The notes beneath the pieces were generated by a model. That model searched no databases. It saw only the letters and a list, made by a program, of their open reading frames with translations, and was not told the DNA's origin. From positions 1 through 50,904 of the forward strand of contig DAORKJ010000018.1 in assembly GCA_035439505.1 (NCBI GenBank): DNA of 50,904 nt, written 5' to 3'. Shown one piece after another: positions 1 through 9,348 of the stretch. This DNA comes from UBA7236 sp035439505 (lineage in GTDB: Bacteria; Bacteroidota; Bacteroidia; Chitinophagales; BACL12). The translations under genes and the position numbers were made by a program. Each line of letters begins with the position of its first letter. Position 1 is the first letter of the stretch.

Positions 1-43
1 AACGAATGCGGCCTTATCTTATTTACTACCGATAAATAAAACC

Positions 44-2353
44 TTAGTGTTGAACTACAAATTTTGCAGTTTGAATCCCGTCAGCGGTTTGGAAAATTGC
101 TACATACATTCCGGAAGCGAATGGCAGCACATCAAACGTTAACGTATTTTCGCCGGCGGTGACAGTTGTTGCTGTTAACCAGTTGGCAATTATTTTACCT
201 GAAAGGTCTGTTACAAATAAATTACCTGTTGCTTCTTTTTCAAGATTAAAATCAATGGAAACTGATGTTGAAGCAGGTGAAGGATATATGTCAAAAGTTG
301 TTGGCTTATTGGCACTTAATTCTTCGTCTTCAACATTATCCGCAGCAAAACGTAAATCATCAGGATTGTAATCTGAAATTTCACATTCATCGATCCAGGC
401 TGTCAACGTACAACCTGATAATGCTTCAAAACCAGGATGTAACGTGATATAATTTGCCGATTCAAATGTAACCACAGCAGGAGACAAAATTGTTGAACTG
501 CATTCAACTAAAAATTCACCTAAAAGCATTGATTTATTTTCAATACCGTAAGTAGCATCGCTGTAACCGGTCAGTATATAAGTACCACAAATTGATGCTA
601 AATCATAGCTGGTAAATTTAGTAACACCAACCGCTTGAAAGGCTTGACCTACAGCTATTACTTCATCAGAGCAACTGCCATAATAATCTATTGCAGATTG
701 AATCCATGCATTACGTGCGATAATATATCCATCTGAACCATCGAGATAATTCATCATAGCACCCCATGCAATTCGGCGAGCTTTGTCATAACCAATAGCA
801 TCGACGTGATACTCAAGGCCATAATCATTTACACCATCTCCACCTTCACTCAACAAATAAAATATATGATTTTGTACGCCACTATTAGTATGCACTCCAC
901 CATTATCGCCTCCGCCTAAATCTGCCCAATAATCACCAAAATAAGTATCCGGGTCACCTTTATCATTAGGATTAATGAAGGACCTGTTGGCACCTCTGTC
1001 TTCACCATGCAGCCATGTTGGTGAGCCATCGCCTTCCACATAAAATTCTACCATCTCACCAAAAATATCGGCAAATGATTCATTTAGTGCACCACTTTCT
1101 TCTGAATAATCTAAAGCATCAAAGTGTGCATATTCGATTACGCCGTGTGTAAATTCGTGACCAATAATATCAATTGCATTGTAGTCATCTGTTGTTCCTG
1201 CTACACAATCATTACCGGAACCAAAATTTAGATTATCAATAATGTTGGTATAATTTGCGTTGGTGCAATTCGGATTATCATCATCATCAAAATATGTTTT
1301 ATTATTAAAAATATCGATATCGCCACCGGAACCATCAAAACTTTCGTGGCCATAGGTATTTAAATAATATTCAAATGCTTGTCGGACTCCCCATAAAGAA
1401 GTCATTACCATGGTATAATTACCAAATCCTTCCCATGTGTTGGTGCTTGAACAATAGTACCAATCTTCACCATAAGAAGGCGTACCATAATCACCGGAAA
1501 AATAACTTCTTATTTCTGTATCCGGGTTGCAGTCATCTATAGGAAAATAGGATGTTTCTGTATCACCGTAAGGACCACAATCTTCAGTACGATAATCGGT
1601 ATAAACAGTTTTTGTACCGTTAAAAGTGGTAACCACTGAAGTACTGTTACAAAAATGTTCAAGGCTGCGGTCGCGAATTATTTCGCCGGTATTTGCATTT
1701 ACATAAACATATTTAGCTATTGAAGGCAGCGTTGCAAATACATACATTCTATACGCCAACACATAATTATCTGCCGCGTTTTTTTCTTTCGGATTTATTT
1801 TCACTAATAATAATTCCGGTGTTGGATATAAAGTAGCATTTGGGTCTTTCTTTTTTGCTTTAAATGCTGCTTCTTTCTTTTCATCTTCCCACATATATTT
1901 TTCAGCAGGATACGCAGCAAGAGCAATCTCGATAGCTTGCTGTGCTGAAATTGTCGGTATTACATTCACATTTAATCCGGGTATAAAATCACCATTAATT
2001 AAATGAATTTTACCATTCCTTTCATGTGATAGTTGTTCAATTCCTTCAATACGAACACCATTATAATACTGAGCAAATTTATAGTGTTTATTACCTGCTT
2101 CATCGATATTGGTTTTCATTAAACGCAATTCGTCGCGTTCTGTTAAACCTAATAAGTCGGGCGCTTCTGTAAATACTGAGGCTGCATTTAATTTAGCATC
2201 AGATTTAAATTCTATCCAGTCCTGAGTAGCGCCAGGTTTGATAATAGCCTGGTATTTTTTTTCAACATGTCCAGGCAATACCCGTTGTTGCGCTTCTAAT
2301 AGTTGCGTGCTTACACAAAGTAAACCTATTAAAAGCAGTTTCCATTTTTTCAT
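44..2353 (-). CDS. Secreted thermolysin-like M4 metallopeptidase with T9SS sorting domain
   Basis: Probably a secreted zinc endopeptidase, 769 aa. Residues 1-22 look like a signal peptide ending at a QA-Q type site. Residues about 40-230 resemble the FTP/PepSY propeptide that keeps M4 enzymes latent. The catalytic core carries HEFTH at 399-403 (two zinc histidines and the catalytic Glu), and NESFADI places the third zinc ligand at E425, the usual M4 spacing. A Cys-containing linker is followed by a C-terminal T9SS type A domain (about 690-769) starting with IYPSPAS, so export through the type IX system and attachment or release at the surface is expected. The next gene upstream on this strand is 28 bp away. 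Family assignment is firm; the substrate is unknown. Confidence 0.93.
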   Translation of the reverse strand: MKKWKLLLIGLLCVSTQLLEAQQRVLPGHVEKKYQAIIKPGATQDWIEFKSDAKLNAASVFTEAPDLLGLTERDELRLMKTNIDEAGNKHYKFAQYYNGVRIEGIEQLSHERNGKIHLINGDFIPGLNVNVIPTISAQQAIEIALAAYPAEKYMWEDEKKEAAFKAKKKDPNATLYPTPELLLVKINPKEKNAADNYVLAYRMYVFATLPSIAKYVYVNANTGEIIRDRSLEHFCNSTSVVTTFNGTKTVYTDYRTEDCGPYGDTETSYFPIDDCNPDTEIRSYFSGDYGTPSYGEDWYYCSSTNTWEGFGNYTMVMTSLWGVRQAFEYYLNTYGHESFDGSGGDIDIFNNKTYFDDDDNPNCTNANYTNIIDNLNFGSGNDCVAGTTDDYNAIDIIGHEFTHGVIEYAHFDALDYSEESGALNESFADIFGEMVEFYVEGDGSPTWLHGEDRGANRSFINPNDKGDPDTYFGDYWADLGGGDNGGVHTNSGVQNHIFYLLSEGGDGVNDYGLEYHVDAIGYDKARRIAWGAMMNYLDGSDGYIIARNAWIQSAIDYYGSCSDEVIAVGQAFQAVGVTKFTSYDLASICGTYILTGYSDATYGIENKSMLLGEFLVECSSTILSPAVVTFESANYITLHPGFEALSGCTLTAWIDECEISDYNPDDLRFAADNVEDEELSANKPTTFDIYPSPASTSVSIDFNLEKEATGNLFVTDLSGKIIANWLTATTVTAGENTLTFDVLPFASGMYVAIFQTADGIQTAKFVVQH

Positions 2354-2381
2354 AAAAATTAATTTAATGGTGAATAAAAAA

Positions 2382-4124
2382 TTATTCCGCTTTTAATGCA
2401 TCAATTTGTTTTTGCAGTTCGATGATATATAAAGTGAGTTCTTCAATTTTTTCCATCATTTGAACTTGCATTGTGCCTACTTCAATACCTTCTGCTTCAA
2501 CAACATCAGCTGAAGGAATACCAGGTAAGTGTTTATTTTGTTTAATACTTGCTTCTAATTCATATAAAGAAGGTAATGCATAATTATCGGCAAATACATA
2601 ATCAGGCCAGCTGCCACTCATTTGCACTTTTAATTCTTCACACATTACTTTACCATCTACAGATAATAAATAACCGGTTGCAGGAACTGAAGTTCCAATC
2701 ATAACACTACCACCAACATCACACATGCTCACATTACCACCATCATTATTTAAATATAATGTTGATGCTGCGCCATTGTTACGCGCCATGATTTCATTAT
2801 TATCAATGGCAATATTTAAACTTGTGGCGTCACCGCTGACAATAAAACCTCCGGAAGTTAGTTCTGCATCTGTGCCACCCATTACCTGAAATTTATAAGC
2901 AGGAGTTGCAGTGCCTACACCTAAGTTACCTGAAAAATATCCACGACCTACGAAATAACCGGCCCATTGTGAAGTTCCGCTAGTTGCAGTTCCATAAACA
3001 CCAATTGATAATCCTGCAGTTGAACCTGCTGTTCCATAAACACCATAAGTTGTGCCCGCAGCACCAAATCCTGAACCGTAAACACCATAACCTGTTTCAG
3101 CTCCGTTTGATGCAACACCTTTAACACCAATTTGACCACCAGATGCTTGCAAACCGGTACCATATCCAAAAGTATAAGTATTGCTTATTTCAACAAGATT
3201 AAAATTGGTTGCACCAACACCAGTCCATGGTTTAGTTACTTTCATAACTGCAGTTGTTCCTGTTGTTTCAACATTTAATTTTGCACTCGGTGTAATTGTT
3301 CCTATACCGATTTGACCGGTATTATCTACTACAAACTGATCACCTCCGTTGTATAATCTAAATTGACTTGTAGCTTCATCGTAGTAAGTCCATGCTTTTG
3401 CTGAACCACCTACTGCATAACCATAAAATGGTTTACGTCCGCTTGTTCCGGCCATATCAATATACATACCGCCATAAGATGTTACATTGTTTGATTTTGC
3501 CACAAAGTTTGCTGAACCAATCATTGTTGTGGTATTGATACCTACATTACCGCCGTTATCATAGATTGATGAGTTTCCAACGGTAGTTGCAGCAGTGAAT
3601 TTCGGAATGTAATTGGCTGTTCCGCTTCCTCCTACTCCACCGCCTCCGCCACCAACAGTTGCAGTTGATTGTGTTGTTCCATCCATAAATTTGATGGAGT
3701 TCACATATACTTCATTCCAATTATTGGTTGATGAACCTAAATCGAGTGTATTGTTGGTAGCAGGAGTTAAACCAACATTAATTGATGTTCCACCAGCTGC
3801 TAAATTGGATAAACTAGTGTTGGCACCTTTCGACGACATGGCTGCCCAAGAACTACCGGTGTAATAATAAAATCCCGGTGTGGAATTAGTTTGGAAAATT
3901 AATAATCCGGTAGCAGGAGCAACAATTGCATCGCGTTGTGCTTTTGTCATGCGAGGTGCTAATAATCCTTGTGAAGTACTGGTCATGTCCAATAATGCCG
4001 AAGCAGTTGGTGTTGTTGTGCCAAGTCCTGCGCTACCGGTTAACGGATACGTGTTGGTTTGCGCTTTAACCATTGTTGCACCTGCAATTAATGCTGCTGC
4101 AAATAAAAGTAATTGCTTTTTCAT
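2382..4124 (-). CDS. Tail-fibre-like secreted repeat protein with C-terminal coiled coil
   Basis: Surface or secreted protein of 580 aa with a signal peptide (about 1-21, ending KAQ). The body is low in charge and rich in Gly, Thr and Asn. It carries repeated GIGT-x-x-P-x-x-KL-type motifs (for example GIGTITPSAKLNV and GVGTATPAYKFQV), the pattern seen in Bacteroidota proteins related to phage tail fibres and adhesins. A glycine run (about 157-166) separates the N-terminal third from the repeats. The last 70 residues contain LYELEASIKQNKHLPGIP and a leucine-rich helix likely to form a coiled-coil trimer. No catalytic motif is visible and no other phage genes are nearby, so I treat it as a chromosomal adhesin-like protein. 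Function unknown. Confidence 0.8.
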   Translation of the reverse strand: MKKQLLLFAAALIAGATMVKAQTNTYPLTGSAGLGTTTPTASALLDMTSTSQGLLAPRMTKAQRDAIVAPATGLLIFQTNSTPGFYYYTGSSWAAMSSKGANTSLSNLAAGGTSINVGLTPATNNTLDLGSSTNNWNEVYVNSIKFMDGTTQSTATVGGGGGGVGGSGTANYIPKFTAATTVGNSSIYDNGGNVGINTTTMIGSANFVAKSNNVTSYGGMYIDMAGTSGRKPFYGYAVGGSAKAWTYYDEATSQFRLYNGGDQFVVDNTGQIGIGTITPSAKLNVETTGTTAVMKVTKPWTGVGATNFNLVEISNTYTFGYGTGLQASGGQIGVKGVASNGAETGYGVYGSGFGAAGTTYGVYGTAGSTAGLSIGVYGTATSGTSQWAGYFVGRGYFSGNLGVGTATPAYKFQVMGGTDAELTSGGFIVSGDATSLNIAIDNNEIMARNNGAASTLYLNNDGGNVSMCDVGGSVMIGTSVPATGYLLSVDGKVMCEELKVQMSGSWPDYVFADNYALPSLYELEASIKQNKHLPGIPSADVVEAEGIEVGTMQVQMMEKIEELTLYIIELQKQIDALKAE

Positions 4125-4349
4125 TTTGATTTGTTTTAAAATTTTAAAAATGGGATGAATAAATAGGGTTTGTTTGATTAACCACCAAACATGAAGCAGA
4201 CTTTACAATTTGCAATGCGAGGATAACATATTGCGAGATGTGAAAAATTTGTTTCATAACGGTAGTATTAGTTGCAAAGAGAAGGCATACGGATAGGGCA
4301 AACCAGTAGATTTTTTTGACTTTGTAGCAGACAATTTGCAATTTTGAGC

Positions 4350-5783
4350 ATGGAAAATACCTATTTGCAGCAGGTGTTACAGGTACTCAGCAAAGCAGAA
4401 TGGCGAGATTTCGGGGATTTTGTAGCCTCGCCTTATTTCAATAAAAATGAGAAGTTTGTAAGATTCTATCAATTTCTTCAACCATTTTATCCAAAATTCG
4501 ATATTACAGGCAGTACAAAAGAACAACTGTATATACATGCAACTTCTGCCGACAAGTATAGTGATGCAGGTTATCGCAACTTATGCAGCGATTTATTGGT
4601 ATTAGTACAGGAATTCCTGGCACAAGAGTCGTTAAATGCAGGTACTACCATAAAGGATAGTTTAATTAACCGAACATTAATATTAAGAGGTGTATTAGAC
4701 CTTGCAGAAAGGAATGTAAAAAAAGCCGAAACAATGGTTGCCAAAAGAGATTACGATTTTCAGGAACAACTCATGGCTGCCATATGGATAAATGATTTGC
4801 GGATACTGCATAATATTTACAACAACAGAAAAAGTATGAATGCCTCCAATCCCATTATGCTGGAGGACAATACGCATAAATTTATTACTGAATGGGCGTT
4901 GTTGCGTATTTTTTCATCATTAATGAATAATATTAAAGCTACGAGAAGTTATAATTTACCATTAAATACCCAGAAATATCAGGCCTACCTTAATTTATAT
5001 GAAGCGTTCGAGCCGTTTAATAATAAAGAGTCGCGCATCATGTATTTAACCGTTAAAATGAATGTGTTAAATGATGAACAAGCTTATTTCGAATGTTTTG
5101 AAATTTTAAAAACCCTCGATTTTACGAAAAATATCAGGACAAATGAAAATTTAGTAATTGGCCTATTAGACTTTGCATTACATAAATTAAACGAAGATGA
5201 AAAATGGCGGATTGAACTACATGAATTATATGATTTGAAGCTTTCAAATAAATTGTGGAGTGAAAAAAAGATGTTATCTTATACATCTTTATTTAATGCC
5301 GTGCATAACAGTTTACAGCTAAATAAGATAAGCTATGCAGAAACTATTTTAGATACTTATATACAAGATGTTTCGCCAACAATTGCCACAACTATAGATA
5401 ATTTATGCAGAGCTTGGATTTTCTTTTTTAAGGGCGATTATGATAAAGCACATGAGTACCTTGTAAAAGTAGAAACAGAAAATATTCTTGTAAAATTTGA
5501 AATGAGAAGTTTGCAGTGTCTCATATACCTACAAAAGAAAGAATGGGAATTATTAAATGCAGCCTTAGAAAGTTTTAGACAATTTAACGCTTACAACAAA
5601 AGCAGCATCAACGAATTGGTGACACTCCAATTTACTATATTTTGTAAATATATCAGCTCAATAGCGAAACTACATCCCGATTATCTGGAAAAGGATAAAA
5701 TAAAAATTCAGGACCAGATAAAGTCAGAAAAAAATTCTTACATGCGCAATTGGATGTTAGAAAAAATTAATTCAGGAAAATAA
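4350..5783 (+). CDS. Conserved hypothetical helical protein
   Basis: 477 aa, cytoplasmic (no signal peptide or membrane segment). I start it at the ATG at 4350; a TTG two codons upstream (4344) is the only other candidate. The protein is almost entirely alpha-helical by composition, with a distinctive N-terminus containing SKAEWRDFGDFVASPYFNKNEKF, a pattern I associate with Bacteroidota-only hypothetical proteins. The helical pairs may be TPR-like, but no clear TPR consensus is seen. It is transcribed divergently from the tail-fibre-like gene, and its stop codon directly abuts the stop of the convergent cyanophycinase gene. No function can be assigned. Confidence 0.8.
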   Translation: MENTYLQQVLQVLSKAEWRDFGDFVASPYFNKNEKFVRFYQFLQPFYPKFDITGSTKEQLYIHATSADKYSDAGYRNLCSDLLVLVQEFLAQESLNAGTTIKDSLINRTLILRGVLDLAERNVKKAETMVAKRDYDFQEQLMAAIWINDLRILHNIYNNRKSMNASNPIMLEDNTHKFITEWALLRIFSSLMNNIKATRSYNLPLNTQKYQAYLNLYEAFEPFNNKESRIMYLTVKMNVLNDEQAYFECFEILKTLDFTKNIRTNENLVIGLLDFALHKLNEDEKWRIELHELYDLKLSNKLWSEKKMLSYTSLFNAVHNSLQLNKISYAETILDTYIQDVSPTIATTIDNLCRAWIFFFKGDYDKAHEYLVKVETENILVKFEMRSLQCLIYLQKKEWELLNAALESFRQFNAYNKSSINELVTLQFTIFCKYISSIAKLHPDYLEKDKIKIQDQIKSEKNSYMRNWMLEKINSGK

Positions 5784-6650
5784 TTATTGTTTAATGGGGA
5801 ATTCTTCACCGGGTGCATAAATATTAAGGTGAATTTGTCTTGCCGTCAACAAAGTATCTCTGCTCATATCCACTTTAATTGGGGCTCCTACTTCAACAAC
5901 TTGACTAACGCCAACAACTTTTGCCATTCCCTGGCTGACTAAAATGGCAGTTCCTTCATCTATACCGATACATTGAAACCCTTTGTTCTCAATTGTTGCG
6001 CATAACAAACGATTATATCTGCTTCGGGCTACAAAATGTTGGTCGATAATTACCGAATCTAATAATCCTAAACCTTCAACTAATTCAAGATTGCCTTTCC
6101 AGATATTATCGAATGTTGATTCATACATCGTATCAACTAGACCCTCACCGGTTATCATACGTTCACTCATAATACTTGCTCCAGCACTTGTTCCGCTGAT
6201 TAAAGCACCATTTTGATAAGCTTCATTAATAGCAGCCTTAATCGTTGTACCTTTAATTAACCGCATCATCACAGCCTGATCTCCACCACTAATAAAAATT
6301 ATTTTTGATTTTCTTAAAGAGTCAATTTTTTCAGGCACATTTACAGCTGCAGAATCAAACTTAACACAATTTTGTCCGGTTAACTTTTTGAAATCGTTAT
6401 TCAACCAAATATAGGCGCTATCGCCCCAACCACTTGGCAAGGTAATAGTAGTAATTAACTCACCCGGCTTCCATCCTGAAGCTACAATTAAATCCATCAT
6501 TAAGCTATCACCTCTGTCGCCACCGCCAATAATAAACAATTTCCCTTTAGGGTAATCGGTTTTGGTATTCGATGTTTCTTTTGATTCGGGGCTGGTACAG
6601 GCAACAAATAACAAAGCGCATACTGCTGCTAATAGTGATATTCTTTTCAT
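5784..6650 (-). CDS. Cyanophycinase-like S51 family lipoprotein
   Basis: Serine peptidase-fold protein of the S51 (dipeptidase E/cyanophycinase) family, 288 aa. A signal peptide with lipobox LFVAC puts the lipidated Cys at residue 18, so it should be membrane-anchored outside the cytoplasm. Catalytic features: GTSAGAS with the nucleophile at S155, an IGGGDRGDS loop at 41-49 and DQHF with H205, all matching cyanophycinases, which release beta-Asp-Arg dipeptides from cyanophycin. An extracytoplasmic location implies scavenging of external polymer or another isoaspartyl substrate. No cyanophycin synthetase is in the window. The gene is convergent with the helical hypothetical protein, with no gap. 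The family is clear; substrate specificity is inferred. Confidence 0.87.
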   Translation of the reverse strand: MKRISLLAAVCALLFVACTSPESKETSNTKTDYPKGKLFIIGGGDRGDSLMMDLIVASGWKPGELITTITLPSGWGDSAYIWLNNDFKKLTGQNCVKFDSAAVNVPEKIDSLRKSKIIFISGGDQAVMMRLIKGTTIKAAINEAYQNGALISGTSAGASIMSERMITGEGLVDTMYESTFDNIWKGNLELVEGLGLLDSVIIDQHFVARSRYNRLLCATIENKGFQCIGIDEGTAILVSQGMAKVVGVSQVVEVGAPIKVDMSRDTLLTARQIHLNIYAPGEEFPIKQ

Positions 6651-6697
6651 GTAGTGGTAATTTTGAACAAATATAAGGATAATCCATAATCGGTAAA

Positions 6698-7942
6698 TTA
6701 TTTACCAATAGAGAAGATAAAAGTAGTGCCTTTGCCTGGTTTTGATTCAACTGCAATTTCTCCCCTATGTCGTTCAACTATTTTTTTACAAATCGACAAT
6801 CCTAATCCTGAGCCTTGTATTTCGTCGCGACCGTGTAGGCGATTAAAAATGCCAAATATTTTTTGTTGAAACTGATGTGCTATCCCAATGCCATTATCTT
6901 TAACTTTAAACTCCCATCGATCATCCAATTCCTCCAAATCAATAAATACCAAAGGTTCATTTTTGCTTCTGAATTTAATGGCATTATCAATCAGGTTCTG
7001 GAACAATAAAATGATTTGCGAATGATTGCCATATATCACGGGTAAATCTGGATATAAAATCAGTGCATTACTTTCTTCTACCGACATTTGTAAATTATCT
7101 AACGCCTGACGAATAGCAGCATTACCTTCAAAGTGTGTCATTGGTTCACTTTGAAAGTCCAGTTTACTATAGGTAAGTAAATCTTTAATTAAATGGTGCA
7201 TACGTTGAGCACCATCGGAAGCAAATTGCAAATATTCTTTGCCTTCTTCAGTAAGTGTTGCACCATAACTTTTTAAAAATAAATTAATATAGGAGGCTAT
7301 AGTACGCAATGGTTCCTGCAAATCGTGGGAAGCTGAATATGCAAACTGTTGTAATTCCTGATTATAGGTAATTAATTTTTCGTTGAGTTGAAACAGCGTA
7401 TCATTATTTTCCGCAATATGCCCGGAAAGTTCTTTTTGTTTGTCGTTAATTTTACTTCTGATTAACAAGGCATCCTCAACCTGCCAAAAGAAATTAGAAA
7501 AAATTCGGCAAGTGTCATTTTGAAATGCATCTTCTTCAATAAGATTAAATGAAGTGCCATAAAAAATTAATTCAATATTACCGGCACGACGAATGGTGAG
7601 CACAACTTCTGCTTCAAGTTGTTCTATTTTTTTCCCAAATAAAAATGGTTGATTATGCTGGTTGATAAAAACGTATTTATCTTTAGCATCTAAAATTGAA
7701 ACAGGTAATTGAATTCTATTTTCCGGTTTTGCAATCGGTACTGATTTCTTTTTTATTTTACATTCTGCCGAACGAATAAACACATCTTTTTTTTCACTTA
7801 CGCGATACAATGAACAATAATCTAAGTGGAACAACAAATTAAATTGTTCCGCAAAATACAACATAGCCTCATCGGTAGTTCGAAGCGAAGTAATTCGTTC
7901 GGACATACCTGCTACAATGCTGATATAAGCTGCGTTGGTCAA
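6698..7942 (-). CDS. Sensor histidine kinase with N-terminal GAF-like domain
   Basis: Cytoplasmic two-component kinase, 414 aa from a TTG at 7942. An ATG at residue 13 (7906) is the alternative, but the residues before it look like the first helix of the sensor domain and an A-rich stretch precedes the TTG. Residues about 5-150 resemble a GAF fold. H-box SASHDLQEPLR puts the phosphorylated histidine at H206. The N-box (NLIDNAIKFR), G1 (DNGIGIA) and G2 (GSGLGLS) ATP-lid motifs are intact near the C-terminus. The combination resembles phytochrome-type HWE/HisKA kinases, but I see no chromophore-binding Cys motif. No transmembrane segment and no adjacent response regulator, so it is an orphan kinase with unknown signal. 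Confidence 0.9.
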   Translation of the reverse strand: MTNAAYISIVAGMSERITSLRTTDEAMLYFAEQFNLLFHLDYCSLYRVSEKKDVFIRSAECKIKKKSVPIAKPENRIQLPVSILDAKDKYVFINQHNQPFLFGKKIEQLEAEVVLTIRRAGNIELIFYGTSFNLIEEDAFQNDTCRIFSNFFWQVEDALLIRSKINDKQKELSGHIAENNDTLFQLNEKLITYNQELQQFAYSASHDLQEPLRTIASYINLFLKSYGATLTEEGKEYLQFASDGAQRMHHLIKDLLTYSKLDFQSEPMTHFEGNAAIRQALDNLQMSVEESNALILYPDLPVIYGNHSQIILLFQNLIDNAIKFRSKNEPLVFIDLEELDDRWEFKVKDNGIGIAHQFQQKIFGIFNRLHGRDEIQGSGLGLSICKKIVERHRGEIAVESKPGKGTTFIFSIGK

Positions 7943-8017
7943 TTTTTAGGCTTAATGTGTTTGCAAGATTAGGCGTTCAAAACGAAACAAACAAATTTAA
8001 TTTTTTATCAATAAACC

Positions 8018-8680
8018 CTAATACAGGAATACGAAGTCCTTAGCCGCTTTTCTCTCGATATCGGGCACTGTTGCATCAGCAGCCGGATAACCTATAGGAA
8101 TTAGTAAAAAGGGCGTCTCATTTTCAGGCCTTTGCAACAAATTTTTAAGAAATCCCATTGGGCTTGGCGTATGGGTTAATGCGCATAAACCGGCATTTTG
8201 GATGGCTGCCAATAGCATTCCGACAGCTATTCCAACACTTTCGGTGACATAATAATTATTTTTCTTTCTGCCATCCACTACCTCATAATTTCGTTTAAAA
8301 ACGACAATTAAGGCCGGGGAGGTTTCCAAAAAAGGTTTATGCCAATCGGTGCCTAATGGCGCCAAATCGGCCAGCCATTCTTCTGGCATTCTTTCACTAT
8401 AACTCAATTGTTCTTCCTTTTCAGCAGCCATACGAATTTCGTGTTTCAACTTCGGATTAGTTACCACACATATTGACCATGGCTGTTTGTTAGCCCCTGA
8501 AGGTGCCGTACCTGCAGTCATAATAATATTCGACAAAACAATTTCCGGTATAGGTTCGTCACTAAAAAAACGCAGGGAACGACGTTTTTGCATTAACTCA
8601 TAAAACTGATTACTTCGAATTACCATTTCATGTTCCGAAAAACGCACCGGGTTAAATGGAATAAAAGGATACTCATTCAT
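8018..8680 (-). CDS. Nitroreductase-fold flavoprotein, iodotyrosine deiodinase type
   Basis: FMN-dependent nitroreductase-superfamily enzyme of 220 aa, expected to be a cytoplasmic homodimer. RRSLRFF (33-39) and TAGTAPSGANKQPW (55-68) are the FMN-binding segments and closely resemble vertebrate iodotyrosine deiodinase. By eye alignment the three active-site lid residues that hold the iodotyrosine zwitterion in the human enzyme (E157, Y161, K182) are all present, as E90, Y94 and K115 with identical spacing. This supports a reductive dehalogenase of halotyrosines rather than a generic nitroreductase. It lacks the N-terminal membrane anchor of the animal enzyme, as expected for bacterial homologues. 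It sits alone between the kinase and the divergent IMPACT gene. The physiological substrate in bacteria is uncertain. Confidence 0.88.
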   Translation of the reverse strand: MNEYPFIPFNPVRFSEHEMVIRSNQFYELMQKRRSLRFFSDEPIPEIVLSNIIMTAGTAPSGANKQPWSICVVTNPKLKHEIRMAAEKEEQLSYSERMPEEWLADLAPLGTDWHKPFLETSPALIVVFKRNYEVVDGRKKNNYYVTESVGIAVGMLLAAIQNAGLCALTHTPSPMGFLKNLLQRPENETPFLLIPIGYPAADATVPDIERKAAKDFVFLY

Positions 8681-8733
8681 AATTCTGTCATTTTATTTGT
8701 AAAAAATGTTGCGCATCTTCGCCCTGATTTTAC

Positions 8734-9348
8734 GTGAAGGTAATAACTGCATATCAAACTATTCAATCACCATCGGAAGGTATTTATACCGAAGCCGGCA
8801 GTCGTTTTTTAGGATACTTATATCCACTTACCACCGATGAAGAAGTAAAACAAATAAGGGATAATTTAAAAAAGGAACACCACAAAGCCGTTCATGTTGC
8901 CTGGGCTTGTCGCTTAGGCATTTTATCAGATACAGAGCGGAGTTCCGATGATGGTGAACCCTCAGGAAGTGCCGGAAAACCCATTTTAAATGAGTTAAAA
9001 AGTAACAACCTTACACAAGTTGGATTATTTGTTGTGAGATATTACGGCGGTAAAAAATTAGGAATTCCCGGATTAATTCATGCTTATGGAGCAGCTGCGG
9101 CTTACAGCATAACATCAGCAAAAGTGGAGACGATTCCAATCAAAGAATGTTACAAGATTTCATGTAAAGAAACTGATTTACACCTTGTAATTCACGAGGT
9201 AAATAAACTTGGCGCTAAAATCGTTTCTACAGAGTTCGGAGAAATATGTAATTTTATTATAACATTTAATCGCGACAAACATGATAAAGTTATTGGCAAA
9301 TTGGAAACGCTTTGGCAAATTGAATTGGCATATAGCCATAGCTTTTAG
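8734..9348 (+). CDS. YigZ/IMPACT family protein
   Basis: 204 aa member of the UPF0029/IMPACT family, with GTG as start codon at 8734 (no in-frame ATG nearby). The N-terminal domain contains the diagnostic SSDDGEPSGSAGKPIL stretch and VRYYGGKKLGIPGLI, both hallmarks of YigZ. The C-terminal part corresponds to the small DUF1949-like ferredoxin fold. Bacterial members are conserved but their role is unsettled; eukaryotic IMPACT modulates Gcn2, and a link to translation or nucleic acid binding is usually suggested. It is divergent from the deiodinase-like gene. Its last 68 bases overlap the start of the following protease gene in another frame, which suggests translational coupling. Confidence 0.9.
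   Translation: MKVITAYQTIQSPSEGIYTEAGSRFLGYLYPLTTDEEVKQIRDNLKKEHHKAVHVAWACRLGILSDTERSSDDGEPSGSAGKPILNELKSNNLTQVGLFVVRYYGGKKLGIPGLIHAYGAAAAYSITSAKVETIPIKECYKISCKETDLHLVIHEVNKLGAKIVSTEFGEICNFIITFNRDKHDKVIGKLETLWQIELAYSHSF

Noticed and set aside
3613..3864. Proline-rich reading frame opposite the tail-fibre-like gene
   Set aside because: It is the antisense reading of the glycine-rich segment of the real gene and has no start context or homology.
2382..4124. Tail-fibre-like repeats as a prophage remnant
   Set aside because: No capsid, portal, terminase or integrase genes are nearby, and the protein has a bacterial signal peptide; such proteins are common chromosomal genes in Bacteroidota.
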